A DNA stretch of 64,000 nt from Rhizobium bangladeshense. Its GTDB lineage: Bacteria > Pseudomonadota > Alphaproteobacteria > Rhizobiales > Rhizobiaceae. The notes under the pieces were generated by a model. It was not told the origin of the DNA and ran no database searches. It saw nothing but the letters and a program-made list of their open reading frames with translations. The position numbers and the translations under genes were made by a program. Below are positions 1-8,871 of this stretch, piece by piece; within the stretch, counting starts at the first letter, position 1; each line of letters starts with the position of its first letter. The DNA is taken from NCBI RefSeq assembly GCF_017357245.1, contig NZ_CP071612.1, forward strand, positions 2,669,001 to 2,733,000, in the 5' to 3' direction.

Positions 1-198
1 AGACATCAGCGTGAAATCGGCCGCATGCGGGTTGAGGGCGCGATAGGCTTCAATATCACCGCGCATCAACGCCGCATTCGCCTCGGCCGTGCGGCAGACG
101 AGTTCGGCGCACGCATGATTGACGACGAAACCTTCGTTGCCCGCGCCGGAAAAGCGGCGATCGGCCTCGGCCAGTATTGAATTGGATTTTGATGACAT
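1..198 (-). CDS. NTF2/SnoaL-like protein, N-terminal part only
   Basis: The reverse strand reads open from an ATG at 198 to the window edge (66 codons, no stop), so the C-terminus is missing. A GGAG lies about 7 bases before the ATG. The visible part has an amphipathic first helix and a stretch (AEANAALMRGDIEAYRAL) followed by ADFTLMS, the layout of SnoaL-like/NTF2-like small alpha+beta barrels of the ketosteroid-isomerase fold. No catalytic residues are visible in this fragment, so the family call is inference. It is divergent from the LysR gene at 293 and shares with it a 94-base control region with two inverted repeats, so it is probably the regulated target. Confidence 0.65.
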   Translation of the reverse strand, partial: MSSKSNSILAEADRRFSGAGNEGFVVNHACAELVCRTAEANAALMRGDIEAYRALNPHAADFTLMS

Positions 199-254
199 GA
201 GCTTGCTCCATGAGCGATGCGAACGCCCTTTACGCCGCCGCCGGACGATCCCAC

Positions 255-300
255 TTCAGCCATGCTGAATCCAATGATATGATTTCAGCGATATGCTGAA
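255..300. promoter_or_regulatory. Tandem inverted repeats, probable LysR autoregulatory site
   Basis: Two copies of the same inverted repeat lie in the divergent region: TTCAGC at 255-260 with GCTGAA at 264-269 (3-base loop), and TTCAGC at 284-289 with GCTGAA at 295-300 (5-base loop). Their centres are about 30 bases apart, roughly three helical turns. The second overlaps the ATG of the LysR gene at 293, so a protein bound there would block that gene. Binding by this LysR protein is inference from position and symmetry. Confidence 0.55.
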
Positions 301-1270
301 TTTGGTTGACCTCTCCCGCACAGATCTCAACCTCCTCGTTCTCTTCGAGGCGGTGCTGGAGGAGCGACATGTCGGGCACGCGGCCGAGCGGCTGAACCTC
401 ACCTCCTCGGCCGTCAGCCACGGCCTCAGCCGCCTGCGGCGGCTCATGAACGATCCGCTGTTCCTGCGCACGCCGAAGGGCGTCGTGCCCACGGCCCGCG
501 CCTTGGAGCTCTCCGCGCCGATCGCCGATGTGCTCGCCCGCGTGCGCAACGTGCTGTCGGCCGCCGAACCCTTCGACCCCGCCAGCTCCACGCGCCGTTT
601 CACCATCGGCGCCCCTGACGGCATTTCCGCCGTGCTGCTGGCGCCTGTTCTGGGCGAGCTTGCTCGCACGGCGCCGGGCATCGATATCAGCATCCGCCAA
701 TTGCTGCCGACGCCGGGGGAGACCAGGCCTGAGCGCGCCTGGCGCGGCGCCTTCGCTGATCTCGACGACCGGGTGACCGATATCGCGGTCATCCCCACCG
801 GGCACATTCCTGAGCGCTTTCATGTGGGCGGGCTTTATGACGAGGATTTCGTCGTGGCAATGCGCGCCGGCCATGCTTTCGCCGATGAGCCGACGCTCGC
901 GCGGTATTGCGAGCTGCAGCATCTGGTCGTCTCGCTCGGCGGGGATCCTCACGGCTTCGTCGACGAGGCGCTGGCGAGGCTCGGCTGCACACGGCGCGTC
1001 GCGCTGACCGTGCCGAACTTCATGTTCGCGCTCGCAATCCTTGCCGAGACAGACCTGCTCTGCGCCCTGCCGAGGCGCTTTGCCGCCATGCATGCGGCGC
1101 GCTTCGGTCTCGAAAGCGTCGACGCGCCGCTGGAGCTCACGCGGTTCCGCATCAATGCCGTGCTTCCCAAGGTCGCCTTGATGGATGCCGGCGTCGCCTG
1201 GCTGCTTGTCATCCTCGAAAAAGCCCAGCCACCCTTACCGCCAGCCGGCCGATCCTCCGCCACCATTTGA
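293..1270 (+). CDS. LysR-family transcriptional regulator
   Basis: 325 aa, the usual LysR length. The N-terminal winged helix-turn-helix is at about residues 10-68 (HVGHAAERLNLTSSAVSHGL is the recognition region), followed by a substrate-binding domain of periplasmic type II fold. The opening VDLSRTDLNLLVLFEAV resembles the NodD/SyrM-like branch. No Shine-Dalgarno sequence is visible before the ATG at 293 and the start lies inside an inverted repeat, which suggests tight autoregulation; a TTG at 302 is an alternative start. It is divergent from the NTF2-like gene and is followed 104 bases later by the PLP decarboxylase. The effector is unknown. Confidence 0.9.
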   Translation: MLNLVDLSRTDLNLLVLFEAVLEERHVGHAAERLNLTSSAVSHGLSRLRRLMNDPLFLRTPKGVVPTARALELSAPIADVLARVRNVLSAAEPFDPASSTRRFTIGAPDGISAVLLAPVLGELARTAPGIDISIRQLLPTPGETRPERAWRGAFADLDDRVTDIAVIPTGHIPERFHVGGLYDEDFVVAMRAGHAFADEPTLARYCELQHLVVSLGGDPHGFVDEALARLGCTRRVALTVPNFMFALAILAETDLLCALPRRFAAMHAARFGLESVDAPLELTRFRINAVLPKVALMDAGVAWLLVILEKAQPPLPPAGRSSATI

Positions 1271-1330
1271 GCCCTTCAACACGGCCGGGAAAGGTTTTAG
1301 ACTACCGGCGCCGACAGCTCGTTTGGAGGC

Positions 1331-1346
1331 GGTCCTCTTGAGGACC
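1331..1346. promoter_or_regulatory. 7-bp perfect inverted repeat before the decarboxylase
   Basis: GGTCCTC, two bases, then GAGGACC forms a perfect hairpin or operator 28 bases before the ATG at 1375, between the LysR stop and the PLP decarboxylase. It could be an operator or a leader hairpin close to the ribosome-binding site (GAGAGGGACCC). Nothing in the sequence decides between these. Confidence 0.35.
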
Positions 1347-1374
1347 GGCGGGCGTTCGGCTGAGAGGGACCCGC

Positions 1375-2778
1375 ATGTCGGCAATCGCATCTTTGTTTCA
1401 GGAAGCAGCCCGGCTTTCGGCGGGGTTTCGTGAGCGCGCGCCCGCCCGCCATGTGCCTCGGCACGACTATGCCGCCTCGCTTGCCACCTTCGACGAGCCG
1501 CTGCCGGCTGCCGGCGCCGAGATGGCCGATGTCATCAGACAGCTTGCCGAAGGCGCCGAGCCCGGCCTGCACTTCATGACCGGCCCGCGCTTCTTCGGCT
1601 GGGTCATCGGCGGCTCTCATCCGGTCGGCGTCGCGGCCGATTTCCTGACCAGCGCCTGGGGCCAGAATGCCGGCAACCACACCGCCGCCCCAGCCGCAGC
1701 CGCCGTCGAAACCGTCTCGGCGCGATGGCTTCTCGATATATTGAAGCTGCCGGCCGAAAGCTCTGTCGGCTTCGTCACAGGAGCGACGGTCGCCAATTTC
1801 ACCTGTCTTGCCGCCGCCCGAGGCGAAGTGCTGCGCAAGGCCGGCTGGGATGCGGACGCCAAGGGCCTTTTCGGCGCGCCCGAAATCACCGTGCTGATCG
1901 GAGACGACGCCCACACGACCGTCTTCTCCGCGCTTCAGTTCCTTGGGCTCGGCCACGACCGCGTGCTGCGCCTGCCGACGGACCCCATGGGCCGGATCGA
2001 CACGGCCGCGTTCACCGGCGCGCTTGACCCGGTCGTCGGCCCCTGCATCGCCATCCTCCAGGCCGGGCAGATCAATACCGGCGGCTTCGACGATTTTATG
2101 AGCTTGATCCCGGCGCTTCGAGAAAAAGGCGCTTGGGTACATATCGACGGCGCCTTCGGCCTCTGGGCGCAGGCATCGGAGAAATTCAGCCATCTCAGCC
2201 GCGGCGTCGAGTCCGCCGACAGCTGGGCGACCGACGGCCACAAATGGCTGCAGACGCCTTATGACTGCGGCTATGCGATCGTGCGCGACGAGCTTGCCCA
2301 CCGCCGTGCCATGACGATTGCCGCGAGCTACCTTCCGCTTGCATCAGAGGGCGAGCGCGACCCCTCTCATTACGTGCCGGAGCTTTCCAGGCGCGCCCGC
2401 GGCTTCGCCACCTGGGCGATGCTGAAGCATCTCGGCCGCGACGGCATAGCCGCCCTCATCGACCAATGCTGCGCCTCTGCCCGGTTGCTGGCCGAGCATC
2501 TCCAGCGCGAATCCGGCATCACCATCGTGAACGAAGTCACACTGAACCAGCTCATCCTCCGCTTCGCCACTGACCGCCCGGACGACGAAAGCGACGCGAT
2601 CACCCGCAAGACTATTGAAAAGATCCGCGAGGAGGCCACCCTCTTCGCCGGCGGCGCCAGATGGCGCGGCCGCGACGTCCTGCGCCTCTCCGTCATCAAT
2701 TTCCAGACCACCGCGGACGAGGCAAGGTTGGCGGCGGAGAGCATTGTCGCGGCCTTCCGGAGCGTCAGCCGCGGCTGA
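1375..2778 (+). CDS. Group II PLP-dependent decarboxylase family protein
   Basis: 467 aa. The aspartate-aminotransferase-fold decarboxylase signature is clear: HIDGAFGLWA at about 256-265 supplies the Asp that contacts the pyridine nitrogen, and DGHKWLQTPYDCG around residue 287 supplies the Schiff-base lysine (K290). AGNHTAAPAAAAVE near 99-112 is the family's substrate-side motif. The family covers aromatic L-amino-acid, glutamate and 2,4-diaminobutyrate decarboxylases; the substrate cannot be read from the sequence, and some members of this branch are annotated as aminotransferases. The protein should be cytosolic. It follows the LysR gene on the same strand, with a GAGAGGG ribosome-binding site and a palindrome just upstream. 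Confidence 0.88.
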   Translation: MSAIASLFQEAARLSAGFRERAPARHVPRHDYAASLATFDEPLPAAGAEMADVIRQLAEGAEPGLHFMTGPRFFGWVIGGSHPVGVAADFLTSAWGQNAGNHTAAPAAAAVETVSARWLLDILKLPAESSVGFVTGATVANFTCLAAARGEVLRKAGWDADAKGLFGAPEITVLIGDDAHTTVFSALQFLGLGHDRVLRLPTDPMGRIDTAAFTGALDPVVGPCIAILQAGQINTGGFDDFMSLIPALREKGAWVHIDGAFGLWAQASEKFSHLSRGVESADSWATDGHKWLQTPYDCGYAIVRDELAHRRAMTIAASYLPLASEGERDPSHYVPELSRRARGFATWAMLKHLGRDGIAALIDQCCASARLLAEHLQRESGITIVNEVTLNQLILRFATDRPDDESDAITRKTIEKIREEATLFAGGARWRGRDVLRLSVINFQTTADEARLAAESIVAAFRSVSRG

Positions 2779-2913
2779 CCTTATTCGCTCGCAGCTCCAC
2801 TATTGACACTTCCCCGAGCAGCATTACGGTCCTCTCTTCTGGATTGAGGAGGAGACGTGTCGCTCCGAGTCACTCCCGATCGGAACGACCGATAACCGAG
2901 ACGAGAAACGGAT

Positions 2914-3156
2914 ATGAATAGGTCACGGCGATCACACGCCGTTCCGGGAACGGCAGCCATCTTCCTGATGGTGATCGGTCTGGCCTGCACAATGCCGGCT
3001 TTTTTCCTCTCCGGGATCGGCGCTTTGATGGCGTGGGCAGACTACGCCGACCGCGGCTGTCCCTATGGCGTGCAGTGCGAGGATGCCGTGGACGTGATGT
3101 GGATTGCCGGCCTGGTATCCCTCACCTGTGTCACGCTCATCGCGCTCCGTGTCTAG
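2914..3156 (+). CDS. Small two-helix membrane protein
   Basis: 80 aa, not assigned to a family. Two hydrophobic segments at about 13-40 and 62-78 flank a short polar loop with two cysteines (RGCPYGVQCEDAV) that would lie on the periplasmic side, where a disulfide could form. The upstream GAGACGAGAAACG is a weak ribosome-binding site. It precedes the secreted protein at 3207 on the same strand by 50 bases, so the two may be co-transcribed. Called a gene because of its coding-like composition and topology; function unknown. Confidence 0.55.
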   Translation: MNRSRRSHAVPGTAAIFLMVIGLACTMPAFFLSGIGALMAWADYADRGCPYGVQCEDAVDVMWIAGLVSLTCVTLIALRV

Positions 3157-3206
3157 CGCTTGCATAGAGGCGGCCTGTTTCGCAGCGATAAGGCGGTTGA
3201 ACAAAA

Positions 3207-3710
3207 ATGATGGCTTTTCCCATGTCTCGATATCTCCCCGCGATTGTCGCTCTTCTCACCCTGATCCCGGCCGCCGGCCATACCAGTGAGGCGCGTGGAA
3301 AATCGACGCTTCCTCCTGCGAAAGACTGCGTGGAAGTCGGCGGGATCGTCTTGCCGGGACAGGCCGGAGGCCCGCCCTATGCGGCAGCCGAGCTCAAATG
3401 CGGCGCAAAGCTGTCGCTCGTACTTCAACGCCAGACCGGTATGAATGGAAACCTCCCCGTCTGGACCATGGTCGACCAGGTAACGATCACTAAGCCGAGC
3501 CCGCGCCACGAACTTCTGCAGCCGGCCTATTGCTCATCCAGCCGGTTTCCCGATGCCTCCGTCTTCGCGCTCGGCAGAATGGCGGAACAGCCGGACGGCT
3601 CCTATCGATCGGAGAAGCTGGTCAAAGCCTGGAGGTTCGATATCAAACGCGAAAGGCTGGCCGTCATCCCCGTCGACGGCGTGCTGTGCGAGCTGGACGC
3701 CGTCGATTGA
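3207..3710 (+). CDS. Secreted hypothetical protein
   Basis: 167 aa with a Sec signal peptide (hydrophobic run at about 9-22 ending PAAGHTSEA), so periplasmic or exported. The mature part has four cysteines (in DCVEVG, LKCGAK, YCSSSRF, LCELD) that could form two disulfides, and a YRSEKLVKAWRFD segment suggestive of a beta-rich domain. No family is recognised. Starts at 3207, 3210 or 3222 are all possible; 3222 (MSRYLPAIVALL) gives the most standard signal peptide. It may be co-transcribed with the small membrane protein upstream. Confidence 0.65.
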   Translation: MMAFPMSRYLPAIVALLTLIPAAGHTSEARGKSTLPPAKDCVEVGGIVLPGQAGGPPYAAAELKCGAKLSLVLQRQTGMNGNLPVWTMVDQVTITKPSPRHELLQPAYCSSSRFPDASVFALGRMAEQPDGSYRSEKLVKAWRFDIKRERLAVIPVDGVLCELDAVD

Positions 3711-3752
3711 CGGTCGATCAGCAATTCGGATGCATCAGAAGGCAACCGGGCT

Positions 3753-4175
3753 TCATCGTCGAACGGCAACGACCGAGCTGGCTCGGTAGCGTGACAGTTG
3801 CACCCGGTTGGATTGGTTGCCGCCGAAGAGATAGACGTATTGGCGTCGCTGATCGAAATGATCGAACAGGCTGACATGGAACCGCCTGCCGCTTCGGATA
3901 ACAACGACATCTCCCCGCCTCGCCGAGCGGAAGAAGACCGGCTTGCCGAACCTCTTCCAGGAAACTGCCATATTGGGATTGGCTGGTGGCTGGCGCGACG
4001 ATCGTTTGGCGACGAAGGCGAGGAAGGCTCCGCACCATGACGTTCGGCGGGGATTGATGCTGAGAAAGGAAATGGAACGTTCGTGCATGCGATTGTATTT
4101 TGAAGCCGTCACGAGCATGTCGGCCTCACACGGTACGGCAAAAACCGTGAGGGCTATGACGAGAATAATTTTCAT
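3753..4175 (-). CDS. TIGR02594-like Cys/His/Asn amidase-type protein
   Basis: 140 aa with a signal peptide (residues 1-18). Three motifs appear in NlpC/P60- or CHAP-like order: a catalytic-type cysteine in WCGAFLAFV (C48), a histidine in HVSLFDHF (H100) and GGNQSNRVQLSRY near 117, the last being typical of TIGR02594 family proteins found as phage endolysins or cell-wall hydrolases. It would act on peptidoglycan in the periplasm. It begins after GGTGAGAAACA and is convergent with the secreted protein ending at 3710. No phage genes surround it, so it is either a domesticated endolysin or a housekeeping amidase. Confidence 0.7.
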   Translation of the reverse strand: MKIILVIALTVFAVPCEADMLVTASKYNRMHERSISFLSINPRRTSWCGAFLAFVAKRSSRQPPANPNMAVSWKRFGKPVFFRSARRGDVVVIRSGRRFHVSLFDHFDQRRQYVYLFGGNQSNRVQLSRYRASSVVAVRR

Positions 4176-4592
4176 TGTTTCTCACCATTGTTTGGATAAT
4201 TTGGAACATCCGAAATGTGGCGAAGAAAAAATCGCGGACGGAACGTATATTTGAATCGTGGCGGCAATTAGAAGCAATTTATCCGCGTTTTTTTCAGAAT
4301 TTACAGAAACGAAACCCAACTTGGCCAGCAACACCGCCCTGAAAACGGACAATGTAACAACCTCCAGACACTCGGTTGGTGAAGCCGGGAAATGAAGCGT
4401 TTGGCTTCGGAAGCGACGAGACGCCAGCGCCATAAGGACACCTCAGCGGAACGACCGCCGACACTTCACAAGGACGCAGAGCTTAGGGCATTAGTTTCGA
4501 CGCGATTTATATTTACAGGGACCGCATCGAATACTTCGACTTGCTCGTAAAGTATTACTGATCGGCTGCCTTCGTTCCGACCGGACGCAAAT
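4176..4592. other. Intergenic region, relatively AT-rich
   Basis: 417 bases between two minus-strand genes, more AT-rich than its surroundings. It should hold the promoter of the endolysin-like gene and the 3' end of the antiporter transcript. A reverse-strand reading frame at 4182-4433 has no convincing ribosome-binding site or family features. I see no RNA gene. Confidence 0.4.
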
Positions 4593-6176
4593 TCAGGCTT
4601 TGGCTGAAATCGCGCTCAATTCCTCGAGATCGAGATCCCGTTCCAGTTCCTGCAGCGTCTCGTCATCGATATCCCCGGCTCGATGGAGGCGAATGAGTTC
4701 CCGACGTCCGGTTGCAACCGCCTCGAGAACGACATCGAAATGAGCGTGGAGTACCGGAATATAATGTTCTGTTCTCGCGGCGTAGTCGACTATCGCTGTG
4801 GCACGGCGCTGGTATCGCTCCAGCAATTGGGGATGGATGAGGTTCCCCTCGCTGTCGTATGCCAGGTTTTGCACGGTCCCAAGCTGCGCCTGCGCCATGG
4901 CGGCCTCGGCCTGGCTCATTGTGAGACGCGCTTTTTCCGTCTCCGGCTCAACCAGCCGCGCCCAAGCGATAATCCGCCCCAAGGTCGTTCCTTGGACGAG
5001 CACGGTTCCAAGAATGACGGTGAATGACGTTGCGAGAATGAAGTCGCGTCCGGGAAATTCTGCCGGCAGACTGAGGGCCAGGGCGAGCGTCACCACACCG
5101 CGCACGCCCGCCCAGCTAAGGACGGTGGCGCCGCCGGCGCCCAACGGCTGGACGCGGTTGAAGCCTAACTCGGCACACAGCCGGATGACGAAATCCGAAG
5201 CGAAGACCCATGCAAAGCGCGCGATCACGAGCGTCACGAGGATCGCCAGCATCGGCAGCCCCATGGTGGCGATCACCGTGACGAAACCGCCGCCGCGCTC
5301 GACGAGATCGCGCAACGACAGCCCGATCAATGTGAAGACCGAAGCTTCCATCAGGAAGATCATCACGTTCCAGAACGACGTTCCTCGCATGCGCGTTGCG
5401 GCCGAAAAGACGGTGTGCTGGTGCCAGGAAGCGATCAGACCCGTGGTGACAGTGGCGATGACGCCGGACACATGCAGCAATTCGCCGAGCAGATAGGAAA
5501 TCCAGGCGAGCAGCACGGTAGCGGCGATGATGAGATATTCGTCGCCCAAGCGCCGCACGAATTTCACCCATGCCGTTCCGACAACGACGCCGACGACCGC
5601 TCCGCCCAGCGCCAGCACAAAGAAATTGCCAGCCACCTCGGCCGCGCTGAAGCTCCCCGTTGCAGCGGCGGCGACGGCAAAGCGGAAGAGAACCAGACCG
5701 CTCGCGTCGTTGAGCAAACTCTCGCCTTCCAGCAGAATCTGCAGCCGCCGCGGCAGCCTCACGCGCTCCAGCACGGCACGGGCAGACACCGCGTCAGGCG
5801 GCGAAACGATCGCGCCAAGCGCTGCACAGGCGGCCCAGGGAAGTGACGGAAAGAGAAGATGGGTCACGATGGCCACGACGGCGCAGGTGAAGAATACCGC
5901 CCCGACGGCGAGCGCGGCGATGCCGATCACATGGCGCCGCAGCCGTACGAGAGCGATGGCCCAGGCGCCGTCCATCAGGAGCGGCGGCAGGAAGATGACA
6001 AGCACCAGCCCGGGATCGACGGTAATCGCCGGCAGCCCCGGCACGAAGGCCAGCAAAGCGCCGCCGGTCAGCAGCGCCACGGACGGCGGCAATCCCAGCC
6101 TGTGGGCAGCGTAGTGCAACGCGATGATCGCGAGAAACATCGCAACCACCAGTTCGAACAATTGAGTGGGTTCCAT
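4593..6176 (-). CDS. CPA1-family Na+(K+)/H+ antiporter
   Basis: 527 aa from the ATG at 6176 (MEPTQLF), chosen because it begins directly before the first membrane helix. About twelve membrane helices follow. The CPA1 core is visible: [30 protein letters not shown] with the ion-binding DA region, [16 protein letters not shown] and [18 protein letters not shown] charged cytosolic tail of about 110 residues ends in a Glu-rich segment ([13 protein letters not shown]). It expels Na+ or K+ in exchange for protons across the inner membrane. It is divergent from kup with a 214-base gap, a pairing that suggests joint control of cation and pH balance. An in-frame ATG at 6248 would add 24 unlikely residues. 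Confidence 0.9.
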   Translation of the reverse strand: MEPTQLFELVVAMFLAIIALHYAAHRLGLPPSVALLTGGALLAFVPGLPAITVDPGLVLVIFLPPLLMDGAWAIALVRLRRHVIGIAALAVGAVFFTCAVVAIVTHLLFPSLPWAACAALGAIVSPPDAVSARAVLERVRLPRRLQILLEGESLLNDASGLVLFRFAVAAAATGSFSAAEVAGNFFVLALGGAVVGVVVGTAWVKFVRRLGDEYLIIAATVLLAWISYLLGELLHVSGVIATVTTGLIASWHQHTVFSAATRMRGTSFWNVMIFLMEASVFTLIGLSLRDLVERGGGFVTVIATMGLPMLAILVTLVIARFAWVFASDFVIRLCAELGFNRVQPLGAGGATVLSWAGVRGVVTLALALSLPAEFPGRDFILATSFTVILGTVLVQGTTLGRIIAWARLVEPETEKARLTMSQAEAAMAQAQLGTVQNLAYDSEGNLIHPQLLERYQRRATAIVDYAARTEHYIPVLHAHFDVVLEAVATGRRELIRLHRAGDIDDETLQELERDLDLEELSAISAKA

Positions 6177-6390
6177 CTCACTCGGTCCCGGCCTAGAAAC
6201 TGATTTCGGATGCCTACTACATAATTTTCTCGGCCGAAATCGATTCATCCGAGCTTCTCACGACTTGCCATACCGACCCGGCATTCATGCTCGCCTCGTC
6301 ACGAAAAGTTTGCACCGATACGAATTTACTTGCCCTTCTCCAATACGGCATATGTTTCTGTCTGTAGGCAAGCGGCATGAGCGGGGAAAC

Positions 6391-8292
6391 ATGACTTCAA
6401 CACATGCAGACAAGACCGGTGACGGCACCAGCCGGAGCGGCTTTGTCGGACTGGTTGTCGGCGCAGTCGGCGTCGTCTATGGCGATATCGGCACTAGCCC
6501 GCTTTATGCCTTTCGCGAGGCGCTCAGGCCCTTTGCTGCCGATGGCGTACACGGGCCGGAAGTGATCGGCCTAATATCGCTGATGGTCTGGACGCTGACA
6601 GTCATCGTGACCTTCAAATATGTGCTGTTCCTGCTCAGGGCGGACAATGACGGCGAAGGTGGCACCCTCTCGCTTCTTGCCCTCCTGATGAAGAAGATGG
6701 GACGAAACGTGCCGGTGCTGTTCTTCGCTGGCTTGATCGGAGCAGCCCTATTCATCGGCGATGCGATGATCACGCCTGCCCTCTCTGTCATGTCAGCGCT
6801 CGAAGGCCTGAAGCTGGTCACGCCGGCTTTCGCCGATTATGTCCCGCTCGCCTCGGCTGCTATCATGATCGTTCTCTTTGCTGCGCAGTCGAGGGGGACT
6901 GCAGCTGTGTCTATGTTCTTCGGGCCGATAACGGTCTTGTGGTTTCTTGCCATGGCTGTCGGCGGGTTGATCCATATCGGCGACGACTGGAGGATTCTGG
7001 CCGCCCTCAATCCGATCAATGCGCTCTCATTCCTCGCTCATGCCGGCAGCGTCGGCCTCATCGTGCTCGGCGCCGTCTTTCTGACGGTGACGGGCGCCGA
7101 AGCGCTCTACGCCGATCTCGGGCATTTCGGGCGCCGCCCCATCCAGACGGCATGGTTCGTGCTCGTCTTTCCGGCATTGCTCCTGAACTATCTCGGCCAG
7201 GGCGCGCTTGTTCTCGCCCATCCGGAAACGGCCACCAATCCGTTCTTTCTGATGTACCCGGATTGGATCCTGCTGCCCGTGGTCATCCTGGCAACGATGG
7301 CGACTATCATCGCCAGCCAGGCTGTCATCACCGGCGCGTTTTCCTTGGCCCGCTCGGCAGTTCATCTCGGCTTCCTGCCAAGGCTGCGGATCAAATTCAC
7401 ATCGGAGACCAACACCGGCCAAATCTACGTACCGAGCGTCAATCTTCTGCTGCTGGTCGGCGTACTGATGCTGATCTTTTCCTTCGGCGACTCCGAGTCG
7501 CTGGCCACTGCCTACGGCATCTCTGTGACCGGAACCATGGTCATCTCGACCATGCTGTCCTTCCAGTTCCTGCGGGCTGTCTGGGGCTACTCTCTCATGC
7601 TCGCCGTCACCCTGCTGCTGCCGCTCTTCTTTATCGAAGTCTTGTTCCTGGCCGCCAATTTGTTGAAAATCCATGACGGCGGCTGGGTTCCGGTCGCCTT
7701 GGCGCTGGTGATCATGATTTTGATGTGGACGTGGACCCGCGGGCAGGCCTACCTGAAGAGACTGCGCGCCAACAACGAAATTCCGCTCGATTCCTTCATC
7801 CGGTCGATCGAGCGGAAGTCGGACCATTCGCCGGTCACCGTTCCGGGAACCGCGGTTTTTCTGACCAGCGTCCCGGACCGGACGCCGAGCGTTCTGCTCC
7901 ACAATCTCAAGCACAATCATGTGCTCCACGAACAGAACGTGATCCTGACCGTCTGGACCGAGGACGAGCCTTACGTCCCCGACAGCAGACGCATCAAACT
8001 CAGCCAGCTCTCGCCGCGGTTTGTGCGCCTGGACATTACCTTCGGCTTCATGGACGATCCGGATGTCACAAGAGCCCTGGCTCTCTGCCGGGAGGGAGGC
8101 TTCAAGTTCGAGATCATGAAAACGTCCTTCTACCTCGGTCGCCGCAACCTCGTCAGGACACCGAACACCGGTTTGCCCGGCTGGCAGGAACGGATATTCA
8201 TGGGGTTGGAAGGCTTTGCGATCGATCCCTCCGACTATTTCAACCTGCCATCAAACCGCGTCGTCGAGCTTGGCGAACAGGTTGCCATTTAA
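6391..8292 (+). CDS. kup: Kup-family K+ uptake transporter
   Basis: 633 aa from the ATG at 6391 ([10 protein letters not shown]), preceded by GCGGGGA; this is the standard Kup length. The signature [17 protein letters not shown] is at the start of helix 1, followed by about twelve helices and a soluble C-terminal domain (from about residue 470) with [10 protein letters not shown]. Kup/HAK/KUP proteins import K+ in symport with H+ at the inner membrane, mainly under acid or osmotic stress. The reading frame is open further upstream to 6166, but that extension would overlap the antiporter gene and lacks family similarity. Rhizobia often carry several kup copies, so this may be one of them. Confidence 0.95.
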   Translation: MTSTHADKTGDGTSRSGFVGLVVGAVGVVYGDIGTSPLYAFREALRPFAADGVHGPEVIGLISLMVWTLTVIVTFKYVLFLLRADNDGEGGTLSLLALLMKKMGRNVPVLFFAGLIGAALFIGDAMITPALSVMSALEGLKLVTPAFADYVPLASAAIMIVLFAAQSRGTAAVSMFFGPITVLWFLAMAVGGLIHIGDDWRILAALNPINALSFLAHAGSVGLIVLGAVFLTVTGAEALYADLGHFGRRPIQTAWFVLVFPALLLNYLGQGALVLAHPETATNPFFLMYPDWILLPVVILATMATIIASQAVITGAFSLARSAVHLGFLPRLRIKFTSETNTGQIYVPSVNLLLLVGVLMLIFSFGDSESLATAYGISVTGTMVISTMLSFQFLRAVWGYSLMLAVTLLLPLFFIEVLFLAANLLKIHDGGWVPVALALVIMILMWTWTRGQAYLKRLRANNEIPLDSFIRSIERKSDHSPVTVPGTAVFLTSVPDRTPSVLLHNLKHNHVLHEQNVILTVWTEDEPYVPDSRRIKLSQLSPRFVRLDITFGFMDDPDVTRALALCREGGFKFEIMKTSFYLGRRNLVRTPNTGLPGWQERIFMGLEGFAIDPSDYFNLPSNRVVELGEQVAI

Positions 8293-8469
8293 ATCCACTG
8301 GCTCGGCGCTTCGGCGCTCGTCGCCGTCGATCATTGCCGGGATTTACTCGGAAATCCCAGCCTGTCCTTGTCACGCGCTACTCGGAGGCGGTGTTCTGTC
8401 CGCCACGATCACAATCGGCCTTTCTCCCTGAGCCGATCGCGTCGAGCTGGAATCTTTCCCGCATCAGGC

Positions 8470-8820
8470 ATGAAACCAGACGCGGCATTTCTGCGTACTA
8501 CCCTCGACAGCAGAATACAGGCAGCGAGGGATGATGGCATGGTCAGAGAGGAACGCATCGCTCATATAGCCAAGCATGCCGCTGAACAGGGGCTGGCGAG
8601 GCTGATGATGAGGTTGCCGGCAACGCGGGCGACGATCAGAGCCGCCGCAGCGAGCCGGTCCCATCTTTACGAGTTATGCGGCACCTATGGCGAGGCCTGC
8701 TCCGTCCTCGACCGCATGCGCAGGGATATATCGGCCGATCCTGCGATCATCGCTGAATATGAGATTATCTGCGCCGAAATCGAAACCGACGTCTTGAGAA
8801 TTCTGCTCGGCGACCGCTGA
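8470..8820 (+). CDS. Small helical hypothetical protein
   Basis: 116 aa, largely alpha-helical and charged, with no signal peptide or membrane helix; family not recognised. The start at 8470 (MKPDAAF) is chosen for composition; 8538 (MVREERIAHIAKHAAEQ), preceded by GAGGGA, is also plausible. It follows kup by 178 bases on the same strand and converges with the beta-helix gene ending at 8872. Regular Leu/Ile/Ala spacing suggests a helical bundle. Confidence 0.5.
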   Translation: MKPDAAFLRTTLDSRIQAARDDGMVREERIAHIAKHAAEQGLARLMMRLPATRATIRAAAASRSHLYELCGTYGEACSVLDRMRRDISADPAIIAEYEIICAEIETDVLRILLGDR

Positions 8821-8871
8821 GCGCCCGTGCCGCCACGGCATTCCGGCAGCGGCGACACGCTGGAGCTTTTC

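Noticed and set aside
230..1093. 287-aa reverse-strand frame across the LysR gene
   Set aside because: Arg/Gly/Ala-rich shadow with no recognisable fold; the LysR protein on the other strand is certain.
4182..4433. 83-aa reverse-strand frame between the endolysin-like gene and the antiporter
   Set aside because: No ribosome-binding site, no domain, and the region is needed as promoter for the gene at 4175.
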